64,000 bases of DNA, taken from Tolypeutes matacus. Taxonomy: Eukaryota > Chordata > Mammalia > Cingulata > Chlamyphoridae. Positions 21,735 to 32,925 of this stretch are shown here, one piece after another (position 1 is the first letter of the stretch; the number at the start of each line of letters is the position of its first letter). A program made the translations under genes and the position numbers. The stretch spans positions 1,000,426 to 1,064,425 of the forward strand of contig JAKSZT010054569.1 of assembly GCA_026826555.1 (NCBI GenBank), given 5' to 3'. Under the pieces are notes generated by a model, which saw only the letters and a program-made list of their open reading frames with translations, was not told the DNA's origin and did not search any database.

Positions 21735-22627
21735 TAAAACAATTTATTGAAGTATATCATTCATACATGAACATACATAAACTCTAAGTGTTCAGTAAAC
21801 ATCGTGAACTTACAAAACAAACATGCATAACATCATACAGAGCTCCCACACATCACTCCCCCCCGCCACAAACACCCTGCATTGTTGTGAAACATTTGTT
21901 AACAAATAAGGAAAGAGCAACGTCAAAGTATTACTAACTATAGTCCATATCTTCCTCCCCTATACATTTTTGTAAGGATTTATTTATTTATTTATTTTTA
22001 TCCATTTTTACCCCCGCCCCCATTTTTGCTGTTTCTGTGTCCATTCACTGGGCAACTCTGTGTGTCTGTTTCCTGCCCTCTCTTCTCATCATTCTCCTCC
22101 TGTCTTCACTGGGATTCAATCCTTGGAATCTCCAATGTGGGAGAGAGGCATCCTACCACCTGCGCCACCTTAGTTCCTGGTTTTTCGGTGCATCTCATCT
22201 TGGCTCTCCCTTGTGTCACCCTCCTGTTATGTCATCATCTTACTGCGTGGCTCATGGGGCCTGGTGGCTCACCCGCTCACGGGGCCTGGTGTCCCACACA
22301 CCTTCTATATTTTTCTTTTTTTAAATTTTTACCAGGAGGTTCTGGGGATCGAACCCAGGTCCCTCCATATGGGAGATGGATGCCCAACCACCTGAGCCAC
22401 ATCTGTCCCCCTGCTATATCTCTTAAGGTTGACCAAAGATACCCAAAGTTACAGCCTTTTCCCATACAGGATGGTCATATAATAAATCAGGCTTAGTTTA
22501 TCGCCAGCATTCTAAAAACCAGACCTAGGGAGAAAAACTAGGTCTGGGGACACATGCATGGTTTCTAATATAGTGAATGTTTAGCCTAGCTTGATTATCA
22601 CAAAATCAGGTCAGCGAGAATACTCAC
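21735..22627 (-). mobile_element. antisense L1-type insertion in the L1
   Basis: Bracketed by a perfect 17-base duplication, ACAAACAACCCATTTTT (21718-21734 and 22628-22644). The duplication ends at a TTTTT/AAAAA junction, which fits L1 endonuclease cutting and a minus-strand insert. The left part (AATTTATTGAAGTATATC onward) resembles L1 3' UTR in reverse. The part right of the nested DAS (22412-22627) was not identified. Confidence 0.75.
21977..22411 (-). mobile_element. long composite DAS SINE
   Basis: In reverse it shows head A box TGGCTCAGGTGG, B box GGTTCGATCCCC, a spacer, the second tRNA-like module (TGGCGCAGGTGG, then AGGATTGAATCCC), and an (AAAT)n tail seen as TTTA repeats at about 21979-22000. 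Module order is the same as in the 2412 copy. The target duplication is not convincing. Confidence 0.9.
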
Positions 22628-22895
22628 ACAAACAACCCATTTTTAAAAATGGGCAAGTAATTTGAATAGATACTTCTCCAAAGAAGAAATACAAATGGCT
22701 AAAAGCACATGAAAAGATGCTCAACATAACTAGCTATTAGGGAAATGCAAATCAAAACTACAATGAGATGTCATCTTAAACCCATTAGACTGGCAGCTAT
22801 ATTAACAACAGAGGACTACAAGTGTTGGAAAGGATGTGGAGGAAAAGGAACACTTAGCCACTGCTGGTGGGAATGTAGACTGGTGCAGCCATTGT

Positions 22896-23660
22896 GGTGC
22901 TGGTCTGTGAGGGGGAATAGGTTGGGGGGGGTGTGGTTAAGGTCTGTGGTTAAAACTACAATGTTAGGGATGTTCTTTTGGCAAATATGACAGGAGAGGA
23001 TTACTGGTGTAGGGTGTTGGATGGGGGGGTGTGTGGATACAAGACAGGGTGCACCTGGGGCAAGCTTCTATGGAATATGTAAGTGTTCATCCTGTCATAG
23101 TATGTTATATCAGTGGGTTGAGACCCACACAATAATCAAGAAAATATCAAACTTCCATCCTGGGGAGTCCTGCTATGTTCTCAATTAGATGGACAAGAAT
23201 CCCTCAAGAACATAGGCCATGCCTAATAAAAGAAAGCAGACCAATATATCAAGCCCTCAATATTATTGCAAGTAACTATGATTCTTATTCTTCAAAAACT
23301 GAAACTTAGTGATTACCGTAGGTTCTGAGGGGAGTGGGAGGGAAAATAGAATAGATGAATCGTAGGGCATTTTTAGGGCATTAGAACTGTTCCACATGAT
23401 CTTGCAATAATGGATACAGGCCACTTCAAATTTTGTAAAAACCTGTAAAAGTGTATGATCCAAAATGTAAACCATAATGTAAATCATTAACCATGGTAAG
23501 TAGCAATGCTTCAAATGTAACAAATGTACCATCTGTATGTAAAATGTTATTAATAAGGGAAAGGGGAAAAGGAGGAAGGTGTTGGGTATTTGGGAATCAC
23601 CTGTATTCTCTGTGTGACTTTTCTATAACCTAAAGCTTCTTTGAAGATAAAATGATAAAA
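22896..23660 (+). mobile_element. family X retroposon, copy A (internally deleted)
   Basis: Aligns by eye with copy B at 23840-25460, but lacks about 850 central bases: after AAACTTAG it jumps to the block containing GTAGGTTCTGAGG. The end has the shared wording GTAACAAATGTACCATC. The family's last 300 bases resemble L1M 3' UTRs (a GTAAACTATAATG-type word, then the GTACCAC word). Confidence 0.6.
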
Positions 23661-23839
23661 AACAAGATACTGGGGGAATATATGGAAGAAAATGTCACTG
23701 TACATACAAGACAATAGATCTTAAAGTGATGAAAGACACAATGTTTTAAGAAAAGTATTATTATTTCAAATTGTATTTTATTCCTTATTTTTTAAATTAT
23801 TTCATTTTCTTATTAATTTTATTCAGTTATTTTGTTGAC
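23661..23839. other. AT-rich spacer
   Basis: T-rich sequence between two copies of family X. Not recognised. Confidence 0.45.
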
Positions 23840-25462
23840 TTCATTTTTGGAGAGGTTTTGGACCACAGAAGGGTCACAGCAGTGGCAGGGGAAAACCACC
23901 AGTGTGTGGTTTCAGTGATGTGGAAAAGCATGGGAATGGGTTCACCTGGGGCATACCTCTAAGACATATGAATATGTTCAAGTGTTCATGGGACCTTGAC
24001 TCCGTGGGTGGAGATCTACACAATAACCAAAAGAATATTGAATTCTCATCCTGGGAGTTCTGCTACTTTCTCTAATATAGGACAGTAAGAATCCCCTGAG
24101 TCCAAGGGCAATGTCTAGTAAAGGAAGACACCATTATGCCAGGCCCTTGATATTGATGATTGTACTTATGAATCTTTTCTTGTGAAATTAAAACTTAGCC
24201 TAGTATTATATACTGCTTAAGAGTTACCTCCTGAAAGCCTCCTTGTTGCTCAAATGTGGCCTCTCTCTAAGCCAAATTCAGCATGTAAAACACATACCTT
24301 CCCCCAAGCATGGGACATGACTCCCGGGAATAAGCCTCTCTGGCACTGAGGGATTATTACCAAGCACCAACTAGCAATGAATCTGGAAAAAGATCTTTAG
24401 CAAAAGGGGGAAATGGTAAATACAAATGAGTTTTTATGGCTAAGAGATTTCAAAGTGAGTCAGGGGGTCATTCCAGAGGTTATGCTTATGCAAATCTCAG
24501 CAGGATCTCATTGACTGCCATGGTAAATAGTACCTCAAATAGCAGTGCTCCTGAGGACTCTAGAGATATCCCGAAACTATAAGCAGGGCAGACAGCTCAG
24601 GAATTCGGCACCCTGTCAGTGGGCCTTACTTTGGAATTTATTCTCCCCAGTGTAAGAGTCAGATTCATTTAGAGGTTCTCTACACCTGGCTCTTCTCTCC
24701 CTTTTACTTGAACTTATAATTAGCACTATACTTGATAAATATATGTCCCAGAGACTTAAATCTTTGATCCATCCATGTGCCAGTTGAGCCCTGAATTTCA
24801 GCAGAGTTGCAACACTTACTATCCAGTTCATTGGACTCATCCAGGACAACTATTAGGGTGAAGATGATGGGCAATGCCCAAGGATCAGAGAGTGTCTGCA
24901 ACTGCAAGCAAGATAGTTCCATCCACCAGTCCCATGGGATCTAAGCTTTCTCTCAATTAGAAGCAGAATGGGCATCACCACCCTCAAAATCCTCAAGATT
25001 GGGGAATGAACAATGGACTAAAGTAGACTTATTATTTTTCTACTATAGACTTATTATTATTCTAGCAATGGAAGAACTCTTTATCACTGATATAAAGGCA
25101 GTGGCCACCAGAGGTTCTGAGGGATGGGAGAGGGAAGAATAGGTGTAATATGGGGGCATTTTCGGGACATTGGAGTTGTCCTGCATGACATTGCAGTGAC
25201 AGATACAGGCCATTGTGCATTTTGTCATAACTTACAAAATTGTGCGGGACATAGTGTAAACTATAATGTAAACTGTAGTCCGTGGTTAGTAGCAATGCTT
25301 CAATACGGGTTCATCAATTGTAACAAATGTACCACACTAACAAAGGATGTTGTTAATGTGGGAAAGTGTGGGAGAGGGAGGGAGTGGGGTATATGGGATC
25401 CCTAATATTTTTATGTAACATTTATGTAATTTAAAACTTCTTTAAAAATTAAAATTAATTTA
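23840..25462 (+). mobile_element. family X retroposon, copy B (longest)
   Basis: About 1.6 kb without any extended reading frame, ending TTATGTAATTTAAAACTTC and an A-rich tail. Landmarks in order: TTCACCTGGGGCATACCTC, CTCTCTAAGCCAAATTCAGC, GGGACATGACTCCCGGGAAT, CAGTGGCCACCAGAGGTTC and ACAAATGTACCACACTAAC. Used as the reference for copies A, C, D, E and F. Confidence 0.7.
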
Positions 25463-25765
25463 AAAAAAAATGAAATCCTGATGCATGTGACAACATGGAT
25501 AAACCTTGAAGACGTCATCTTGACTGTAATAAGCCAGAAAGGACAAATATTGTATGATTGCGTTAGAATCTATAATGTATAATATAGAGGATAGATTGGG
25601 CTTAGAGAATAGAGAGTTGGTGCTTAATTTGTAGAGGAAAAGAAAATGGTAGTGTTGAAAATTGTGCAAGTAGGGAGGTTGGTACATGGGAATTCATTAT
25701 ACTATTCTGATTACTTTGTATATGTTTGAAATTTTCCATAATAAAAAAATTTTAAAAGAATAGAT
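25463..25765 (+). mobile_element. L1 3' end fragment
   Basis: Reads ATGAAATCCTGATGCATG, then ACAACATGGATAAACCTTGA (end of ORF2) and a 3' UTR closing with TGAAATTTTCCATAATAAAA. It may be the displaced end of the L1 at 18905, but about 300 bases of ORF2 between the two are missing. Confidence 0.75.
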
Positions 25766-25999
25766 CACAGTTTGAAAACATTCATATAAGTCCTAAGCCA
25801 GCCCAGAGACATCTCTAAAATTAGACTCTTTTAGACCTTCTCCTTTTCTCTTAAACCTACTATAGCCCTCCTGTCCAATAGGAGTCATCCCTAACTCCTT
25901 ATGATCAACTCCCTGTCCAAGCCACCAGCAAATTCCTCCTTAAAAATATGTGCCAAGTATGTCCCCTTCTCACCATCTCCGCTGTTAGGAACCTGATTA
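25766..25999. other. no feature recognised
   Basis: Unassigned; may be the diverged 5' part of the following L2. Confidence 0.4.
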
Positions 26000-26625
26000 A
26001 TCCATTGTCAGTTGCTCACTGGATACCAATGATAATCGCTTATCTGGAACCTCCATTTCTGTTTTTGCTACCATCCAACTCATTCTACACTTATCAATCA
26101 GTGATATTCTAGTGTAAATTAGATCACATAATCCACCTCATTTAGTCCTTTCATGGCTCCCAATTGCACTTATAATAAAATCCAGAGTTTTCACCCCAAC
26201 ATGCAAAGTGTTAGATATCTGGCCCCTGCTTATCCCTTCAATCTAGTCTAGCACCTTCAATACCTCTCTTCCCTTCGCCCACTACATTCCATGCACACTG
26301 CTGCCTTTGTTTACTCAAACACACGATGACCTTTTCACTAGCAGCGTCCTCCACCTGGAAAGCTCTATCTGCTGCTTTTCTAGCAGCTGGCTCCTGCTTC
26401 TCTCTCAAATCTCAGCTTAAATGTCAGCTCCTTAGAAAAGTTTTGTGTGATCACTCAATAGTCACCCAGCCTCTCTCTATTTCGGCATTCTGTTTTAATT
26501 ATCTAGATACACTAATTACCACCTGCTTTTCTTCTTTCTTTCTTTGTTTTTATTGCTTATTCCCTCCCGCTAAAATAAAAGCTGTACAAAAGCAAGGGTT
26601 TGTCTGACTCGTTCACATCCACAGC
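26000..26625 (+). mobile_element. L2 LINE 3' fragment
   Basis: L2 wording in order: CATGGCTCCCAATTGCAC, CTGGCCCCTGCTTATCCC, CAGCTTAAATGTCAGCTCC and TTAGAAAAGTTTTGTGTGAT. Second clear L2 of the window. Confidence 0.75.
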
Positions 26626-26690
26626 TGTGTATATTCAGGATACTGTAATAGTATAGTACCTTAGTAAAGGTATCCTCACGGTGATTTTTT

Positions 26691-26727
26691 CGATCCCCGG
26701 GACCTCCTGGTCAAAAAAAAAAAAAAA
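26691..26727 (+). mobile_element. 5'-truncated DAS stub
   Basis: Only the end of a DAS head survives: CGATCCCCGGGACCTCCTGG, then 15 A. It starts inside the B box, unusual for a tRNA-type SINE. Confidence 0.8.
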
Positions 26728-27378
26728 GTATTTTGAATTAGTTGCCAAGATGTTAAATGCAAAAGAGTTTTTAAAATCCACATGTCCAGTTTCTTTTGAA
26801 AAAGTCAGAGACCTATTGTCATTGGGCCCCTCTTCCAACAAGTTGGAGTTTGGTGAAGCCTCCATAGACCTCAGCATTCTCTGTTCGTTTCACCAGTTCC
26901 ACATCACTTATTCACACTGCTAAAGGCATTTGCGTATAGGAACCTAAAGTTGGTCTCTATGAGCACTACAAATGACTTTTCTGGTGAAAAATAGCAAATC
27001 TGGATAGATTTAACATATTTTGTAAAGGAAAAGAAAGAAAAGCCAATATAAGGCTTATGCAAAAAAAAAAAATTTTTTTTTTTAAATACTGGATAACAAG
27101 GATAAGGAAACAGGATCAAGAAATCTCATATAACGTGTATACCTATTAATATAATCTGCTGCGAAAATTATCTCCCTATAAAAATTATCTGTTGCAACAC
27201 CAGACAAAACTTTCTGGAAAATGTATGGCATCCTCATCAGAATTCACAATACGGCTACTATGAAAATGAGACCCAAACCATAAGGAGAGCAGCTGAAGTG
27301 TAAAAGACAAAAACAATGGTGAGCAAAGGAAAGAATGCAAGGAAAATAAAACACAGCAACAGAATTTCTGCCTCTATA

Positions 27379-27380
<2 letters not shown>
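26728..27380. other. no feature recognised
   Basis: AT-rich. Contains an A12-T11 self-complementary run at about 27061-27084. No repeat family recognised. Confidence 0.45.

Positions 27381-27412
<32 letters not shown>
27381..27412. repeat. poly(A) run
   Basis: About 32 A directly before family X copy C. It may be the tail of an unrecognised older insertion. Confidence 0.85.
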
Positions 27413-27416
<4 letters not shown>

Positions 27417-28192
27417 AGGGAGGGAATAGTAAATAAAACAGAATTTTTATGGCTAGGAGATTTCAAAGTGAGTTGGGAGGTCATTCCAGAGGCTACGTTT
27501 ATGCAGGTCCCAGGCAGATTTCACTAACTGCCACAGTAAACAAAGCCTCAAACAAAAGTGCTTCCGAGGGCTCTAGGGATGTCTGGTCACTAAGAGCACT
27601 GCACACAGCTTCGTGAAATCAACACCCCATCGGTGAGCCCTATTCGGGAATATATGAAAATCTATATCGCCAATATTTATACTTCTACTCATTTCTAATC
27701 CTACTAATTATGATTCTTCTACTCCTTTTCTTTGAAACTATAATTTTCAATGTACCTATTAAATGCGGTTCTCATAGACTTAAATCTTCCTCTTATTCAT
27801 ACGCAGTTGAGCCCTTGAAGCCCAGCAGAGTTGCGACCAACTCCTACTCTCCAGTTCTTGCTCTGGAAAACTAAAAAAAGATGATGACAACACGCCCCAT
27901 GTCAAAAACCAGCATTATCTTCTACTACAAGCAAAGCAATTCTTTTCCTCTGCCCCATAGTGTCTAAGACCCATCTCAGTCTGAAGCAGTCAGAGCAGAC
28001 ATCATCTCAAATCTCCCAAGATTGAGGGATGAACAAAAATAAGGGGGTGGGGGGGGGAGTGCAACCATGGACCAAAGCAGATTTATTGTTATTATAGTTA
28101 TCTTGTGTTAACGGAGTAACTTGTAACATTGATATAAAATAAGTAAATAATAAAAATATTTTTAAAATGTGAGCAGAAAAAAAAAAAAAGTA
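27413..28192 (+). mobile_element. family X retroposon, copy C (central part)
   Basis: Starts at the position matching copy B near 24408 (GTAAATAAAACAGAATTTTT, then GAGATTTCAAAGTGAGTTGG) and runs to the AGACTTATTATTAT-like block. It ends in a poly(A) near 28176-28189. Confidence 0.65.
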
Positions 28193-28559
28193 AGAAAAAC
28201 CATGACCCAAAGCAGAATTAACACTAAGGGAAACATACTTAATAAAACAAACTAAAGACTACTTTAAAATAAGTGTAATTAATACCTTCAAGAGTGCGAA
28301 AGAAGATATTACATCGAAAAATTACCTAGTGATATTAAATATTAAAATTTTTGATCTTTAAAATAAAAAACCTCAACTCATAGACTTGAACGGTCACAGC
28401 TAAAGAGCAAATCTGTGCCCAGGAAGACACACCAAAGGATTCTCCAAAGTTCAGAACAAAAGGACATAGATGTAGAAGTATAAGGAAAAAAGCCAAAAAA
28501 AAAAAAAAAGAAGATATGCACAGAAGGCCCACAAGGAAAACTCCAGTTCCAGAAAGTTT
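28193..28559 (+). mobile_element. possible L1/HAL1 5' fragment
   Basis: A-rich text with words such as CAGCTAAAGAGCAAATCTGT suggests an L1M or HAL1 ORF1 region. Too diverged to be sure. Confidence 0.3.
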
Positions 28560-29655
28560 TTTTACTTTGTAGGTTGAAATAATTCTAGAGTCACAAGAAG
28601 TTGCAAAGATAATACAGCCGCTTCTTGTGTACCCTTTACCCAGCTTCCTCCAATGATAACATCTTACATACTCATGGTAGATTATTAAAACCAGGAAATT
28701 AACATTGGTACAATACTATCAATTAAACTACAGACTTATTTGCCTTTCACCAGTATATTAGTCAGCCAAAGGGGTGCTAATGCAAAACACCAGAAATCTG
28801 CTGGCTTTTATAAAAGGTATTTATTTGGGGGTAGAAGCCCACAGTTACCAGGCCATAAAGCATAAGTTACTTCCCTCACCAAAGTCTACTGCCACGTGTT
28901 GGAGCAAGATGGCTGCCCACATCTGCGAGGGTTCAGGCTTCCTGGGTTCTTCTCTTCCTGGGGCTTGCTTGTCTCCGGGGTCAGCTCCTCCGCTATCTCC
29001 ACAAGGTCAGCTGTAGACTATCAGGCGAATGGCTCTGTCTCTTTCCCCAGGCTTCTGCCGTGTCTCAGAGCCATCTCTATTTCTCTGTGTTCTTCTCCTA
29101 TGTGTTCACTTCACGGGCTCTAGCTCAAAACTCAGCATCAGAACTCCAACATCAAAACTCCAACTAACTCCTCTGCTCTGCTGTGTAGTTTTATCTGAGA
29201 GTCCCTGCCCACCAAGGGGGTGGAGACTCAATGTCCTACTGACATGGCCCAGTCAAAGCCCTAATCATAATTTAATCATGCCCAGGTACAGACCAGTTTA
29301 CAAGCATAATCCAATATCTATTTTTAGAATTCATAAATAATGCCAAACTGCTACAACCAGTTTTTACATCCACTTTTTTTTTTTTTGGTGTATAGTTCTT
29401 TGAAATGTTATCACATATAGAGATTTGTGTAGTCACCACCATAATTAGGAAGCAGAACTATTCCATCACCACAAACACAGAAAAACTACCTAATTCTACT
29501 CCTTTATAGTTACACTCTCCCCCAAATTCTAACCCCTGGCAACCAGTGATCTGTTACTCATCACCATAATTTTACCATTTCATGAATGCTATGTCAATGA
29601 AATTATACAGTTTGTAAACTTTTGAGATTGTTTTTTTTTACTCAGCATAATCAGG
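28560..29655 (-). mobile_element. antisense L1M 3' UTR, split by an LTR
   Basis: In plus orientation, GTGTACCCTTTACCCAGC, TGATAACATCTTACATACTC and CAGGAAATTAACATTGGTAC are the reverse of the L1M 3' UTR. After the LTR, CACCACCATAATTAGG and CTAACCCCTGGCAACCAGTG continue. The split is exact, with ACCAG on both sides. Confidence 0.75.
28754..29355 (-). mobile_element. solo LTR (ERVL/MaLR-like), third family
   Basis: Plus-strand start TATATTAGTCAGCCAAAGG, end CCAAACTGCTACA. Perfect 5-base duplication ACCAG (28749-28753 and 29356-29360). Overlapping 75 to 103-codon frames inside it are not genes. Relatively well preserved, hence probably one of the younger LTRs here. Confidence 0.85.
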
Positions 29656-30140
29656 ACCAATAACTGTTAAGATAATTTCTAGCAAACCTTTAAGGCACTG
29701 TTTTTCCAGTGAATAAAAATAAAAGACATAACCCTCTCCCAAATATTCATGAGGCTAATAAACCATGATACCAAAATAAGCCAAGAATAGTAAAAAAAAA
29801 AGATTTACATCATCTGTGAACAAAGATGCAAGAAATCTGAACAAAATATTAATAAACTGAATTCAGCAATGCATAATGATCACCAAGACCAAGCTGGGTT
29901 TATCACAGGAACTTAAGGTTGTGCCAACATTTGAAAGCATATTAATATATTTTACCACATTAACAGAATAAACATAAGCCATATGATCATCTCAATAGAT
30001 ACAGAAAAAGCATTTTGTAAAATTCAACACATTTCCATGATTTTACCAAAAAAACTCTTTAAAAACTAAAAAAAGAAACTTTCTTAGCCAAATAAAAGAT
30101 ATTTACTATAAATCTAAACTAATATTCATAATCAAGGTTG
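29656..30140 (+). mobile_element. L1 ORF2 RT-region fragment
   Basis: Words GATCACCAAGACCAAGCTGG, ACCACATTAACAGAATAA and ATACAGAAAAAGCATTTTG correspond to the L1 RT block around 'DTEKAF'. Carries in-frame stops. The 5' part contains an A-rich run. Confidence 0.75.
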
Positions 30141-30480
30141 ATATTCGGCTGATATTCAGCCAGTGCACTCAGCAGTGTGGCATCTTGGCCAAAGTCTATT
30201 CTTAGTCAGACTTCCATTTTTTTTTCTAGGAGGTACTGGGGATTGGGACCTCGTACACGGGAAGAAGGCATGCAACCACTGATCAACGTCCGCTCCCAAA
30301 CATCCATTTTGATTGGTCGGTGTCCATACTGAAGTGCCGCTGAATATTTTGACTCCGATTCGGGTTCTGATGTCATTGATGACTTTGAGAAAATGGTTTC
30401 GTTAGAGTGATGATGAACCTTAGGTCGGTTCTCTGGTGAAGAGACACAGAGATGGCGATTGCGTGCAGGATGTTATTAAG
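30141..30480. other. CpG-richer unidentified sequence around a DAS
   Basis: Outside the DAS at 30217-30297, this DNA has several CpG sites in about 120 bases (30315-30430), unlike its CpG-poor surroundings. A short acidic frame reads AAEYFDSDSGSDVIDDFE. Not recognised. Confidence 0.4.
30217..30297 (-). mobile_element. DAS SINE, short, diverged
   Basis: In reverse: GGGAGCGGACGTTGATCAGT, later GAGGTCCCAATCCCCAGTA and CTCCTAG plus a T run on the plus strand. The flanks share TCCATTTT. More diverged than the others. Confidence 0.75.
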
Positions 30481-30829
30481 GAGTACTCTTAGAAATAGCA
30501 ACTGTAAGGAAATAAGGGAAGCAGGATTGTGCAGAGAGAGAAGTTAAACTGCAAAGCAGTTGTAATAAAAGACACATCATCCCACATCTGGAGCTGGGAT
30601 GATGCTTCAGAGTTCTCTTGAATGAATCTATACCCACATTCCCTAAGTCAATCCTTGGATAGGGGCTGCCCCTGAGAAGGGTGTTAGCCTTATATGAGAC
30701 AACTCCTTTCACCCTAGGATAATTCCTGGAGAGGGACTCAGTGGACAGCCATCAGCTGACGCCTTGGCCAGCTGGGATGCTCTAGGCAGGGCATCGCAAC
30801 ATCTGCTTCAGGGTGAAAGCCTGATTAGA
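30481..30829. other. possible LTR-like sequence, not assigned
   Basis: The phrase ATGTTATTAAGGAGTACTCT and later GGATAATTCCTGGAGAGGG may derive from an old LTR. No ends or duplications found. Confidence 0.3.
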
Positions 30830-31960
30830 ATAGGACCAGGAAGGAATGGGAGGAGAAGGAGAACAGAGTTGAGAAATTTGCTTGGAAGAGAAATAGGAAA
30901 ATGGGACAGGAGCTGAAGGAAGATGTAGGGTCAGAGTAGAATTTAAGGTGAGGGTATTACAGCAAGTTTGAATGCTGATGGGAATTATCTAATAGAGAGG
31001 GAAAAATAGATTATACAAGCAAGAAAAGACAGCAGATAGAGCCAAATCTTTAAGTAGGAAAAGAGAGATGGAACTTAGAGCACAAAAGTAGCAGTTAACC
31101 TTAGATAGGTTGAAGGACAGGTCTTCCTGTGGCAGGTGCATGATTATAATGCTGGACCATGATCCTCTCAGCAGGGTAAGTGAGGGAAGTGAGGACAATT
31201 GGGGCTGGATGCCTAAGAAGTGGTGAAAAAATGGTAGGTTCAATGGATTGCAGATCGCTATTTTTGTTGAAATTGTTGATAGAAGTACTAGAAGGCATGA
31301 GCTGGAAAGATAGGAGGGGTGGTTAATAAATCAAATATTTGACGTTAAGATTATAGAAGGGATGAAGTTATTGGTAATGACAGCTTTAGGGTTTGATCAT
31401 GAAAGTCAATAGCTAAAGTAAGATGAAGGGCAAAATCACTGGAAGAGAGGAGACAGGGAACTGAGAGGCCAAGATATTAAAAGGCCCATCTACAAAAATA
31501 TAGAAATTACCTAGAATAATGATGGACATATTATTGGAGTGAGTGATAGTATGCAAGGTGCTAAAATCCACAGAGCATGAGGTGGAACAGTTCTGGGTCT
31601 GTAAATGACATCAACAAGGAGGGGCGGGAAGCGGATGTGGCTCAATCAGTAGGGCTCCTGTTTACCATATGGGAGGCCCCAGGTTCGATTCCCGGGGCCT
31701 CCTGGTGAAGGCAAGCCAGCCCACGTGGCGCAGTGAGCTGACGCAGCAGGACGACCCAGCAATGGGAGACAAGCAGACACAGAAAAACGCACAGCAAATG
31801 GACACAGCGAACACAAGCAGCAAGGGGGGGTGGTGTAAATGAATGAATAAATAAAATCTTTAAAAATAAAACAAGGAGGGGTAGTATGTTGAACATCTGC
31901 TGGTATGAGCTTTAGACTGGGAGTTTAGTGGAGGCTAGAGGGACAATTGTCAAATTATTA
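30830..31960 (+). mobile_element. ancient mammalian repeat, family not assigned
   Basis: Contains GAATGCTGATGGGAATTATC and TTTAGACTGGGAGTTTAGTG, of the same type as 37400-37900. Interrupted by the DAS at 31625. Confidence 0.4.
31625..31869 (+). mobile_element. DAS SINE, extended type
   Basis: Head TGGCTCAATCAG, B box GGTTCGATTCCC, then the body GTGAAGGCAAGCCAGCCCAC to CACAAGCAGCAAGGGGGG and an (AATA)n tail. Perfect 12-base duplication AACAAGGAGGGG at 31613-31624 and 31870-31881. Closest relative here is the 9825 copy. Confidence 0.95.
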
Positions 31961-32314
31961 TAACCATATAAGCAAAAGTCATAATCATAGATATAGCCAA
32001 ATGATTTTGACTACTGCTGAAAGAGGCTTTTAGAGAATGGCCTGGAACTGAGTTAGCATAAGTAATCGTGTGCCAAATCCCTGAGCTACAATTAAGTGTG
32101 GCTGACTCCTAAGCTGGTGACAGGTGCACATTTGCCTGGCCATCCTCAGAACCTCTTGACGAAGCCCTAAACTTCCCTCCTCTTCTACAAATCCCTCCAG
32201 AGGAACCATGGTCCAGCATGAGACAAAAAGACAAAACGAGAGAATTCTGCCTTTGGTCTTCTAGCCACCCTATCCCCTTTGCCACATATCCCCGCCTTCC
32301 AGGTACAGTACTTT
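31961..32314. other. no feature recognised
   Basis: Unassigned sequence before family X copy D. Confidence 0.45.
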
Positions 32315-32600
32315 CAAGACCGTAATGTCCTTGCAATGACAGGCCATTATAAATCTTGCCATAACTTACAGAATTAGATGGGAGAGAGTGAAAACTACAA
32401 TGTAAACTATAATCCACGGTTAGTGACAATGCTCCAAAATGTGTTCATCAATTGCAATGAATGTACCTCACTAATGAAGGATGTTGTTAAGGTAGGAAAA
32501 TGTGGGAGGTATGGGGAGCGGGACATATGGGAATTCCCTATATTTTTTATGTGACATTTGTATAATCTAAGTATCTTTAAAAAAAAATTTTTTTTTAAGT
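32315..32600 (+). mobile_element. family X retroposon, copy D (3' end only)
   Basis: Matches the last 290 bases of the family: GCAATGACAGGCCATTATAA, TACAATGTAAACTATAATCC, and the end TAATCTAAGTATCTTTAAA. Ends in an A9-T10 run. Confidence 0.75.
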
Positions 32601-32784
32601 ACTGCAATGTCCTTTATATAACTCCCTTTCCTCCCTTTCCTATTTCTCTCCCTCTTTCTCACTCTCTCCTCACACTCTTTTACCTCCTTCTCCATCCTTC
32701 TGCTTTTTATATAAAAATCCATTCCTCTTTCGTGATGATCCCCTCCCATCACCCTCTGGCCTTCCATTTCTTGCTCCTAAACGG

Positions 32785-32925
32785 TACCTTTGAGATCATC
32801 TGTTCAGATTCCTCCAGTTTTGGGATAAGAAAATGAGATCCCAAATAGGTGATATGAGTTTCCAAGGTCACACAGCCAATTAATAGTAAGGCCAGCACTG
32901 GAACTCCCTGCTATTGTTCCAATGG
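32785..32925 (-). mobile_element. MIR SINE fragment
   Basis: Reverse MIR words GGATAAGAAAATGAGATCCC and AAGGTCACACAGCCAATTAA. Confidence 0.7.

Larger units (their letters stand above)
18905..22895 (+). mobile_element. 5'-truncated L1, ORF2 region, with nested insertions
   Basis: Homology begins late in the endonuclease domain and continues through RT to the C-terminal domain, stopping abruptly at 22895 inside the GCAGCCATTGTGG word. Inserted later are a micro-insertion at 19292, a DAS at 21099 and an antisense element with its own DAS at 21735-22627. A possible 3' end of the same or another L1 resumes at 25463. Confidence 0.88.

Noticed and set aside
21735..22627. processed pseudogene (17-base duplication)
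   Set aside because: The left part matches L1-type sequence and the centre is a SINE; no exon-like or coding homology recognised.
28774..29340. three overlapping frames of 75-103 codons
   Set aside because: All are inside a solo LTR with perfect 5-base duplications.
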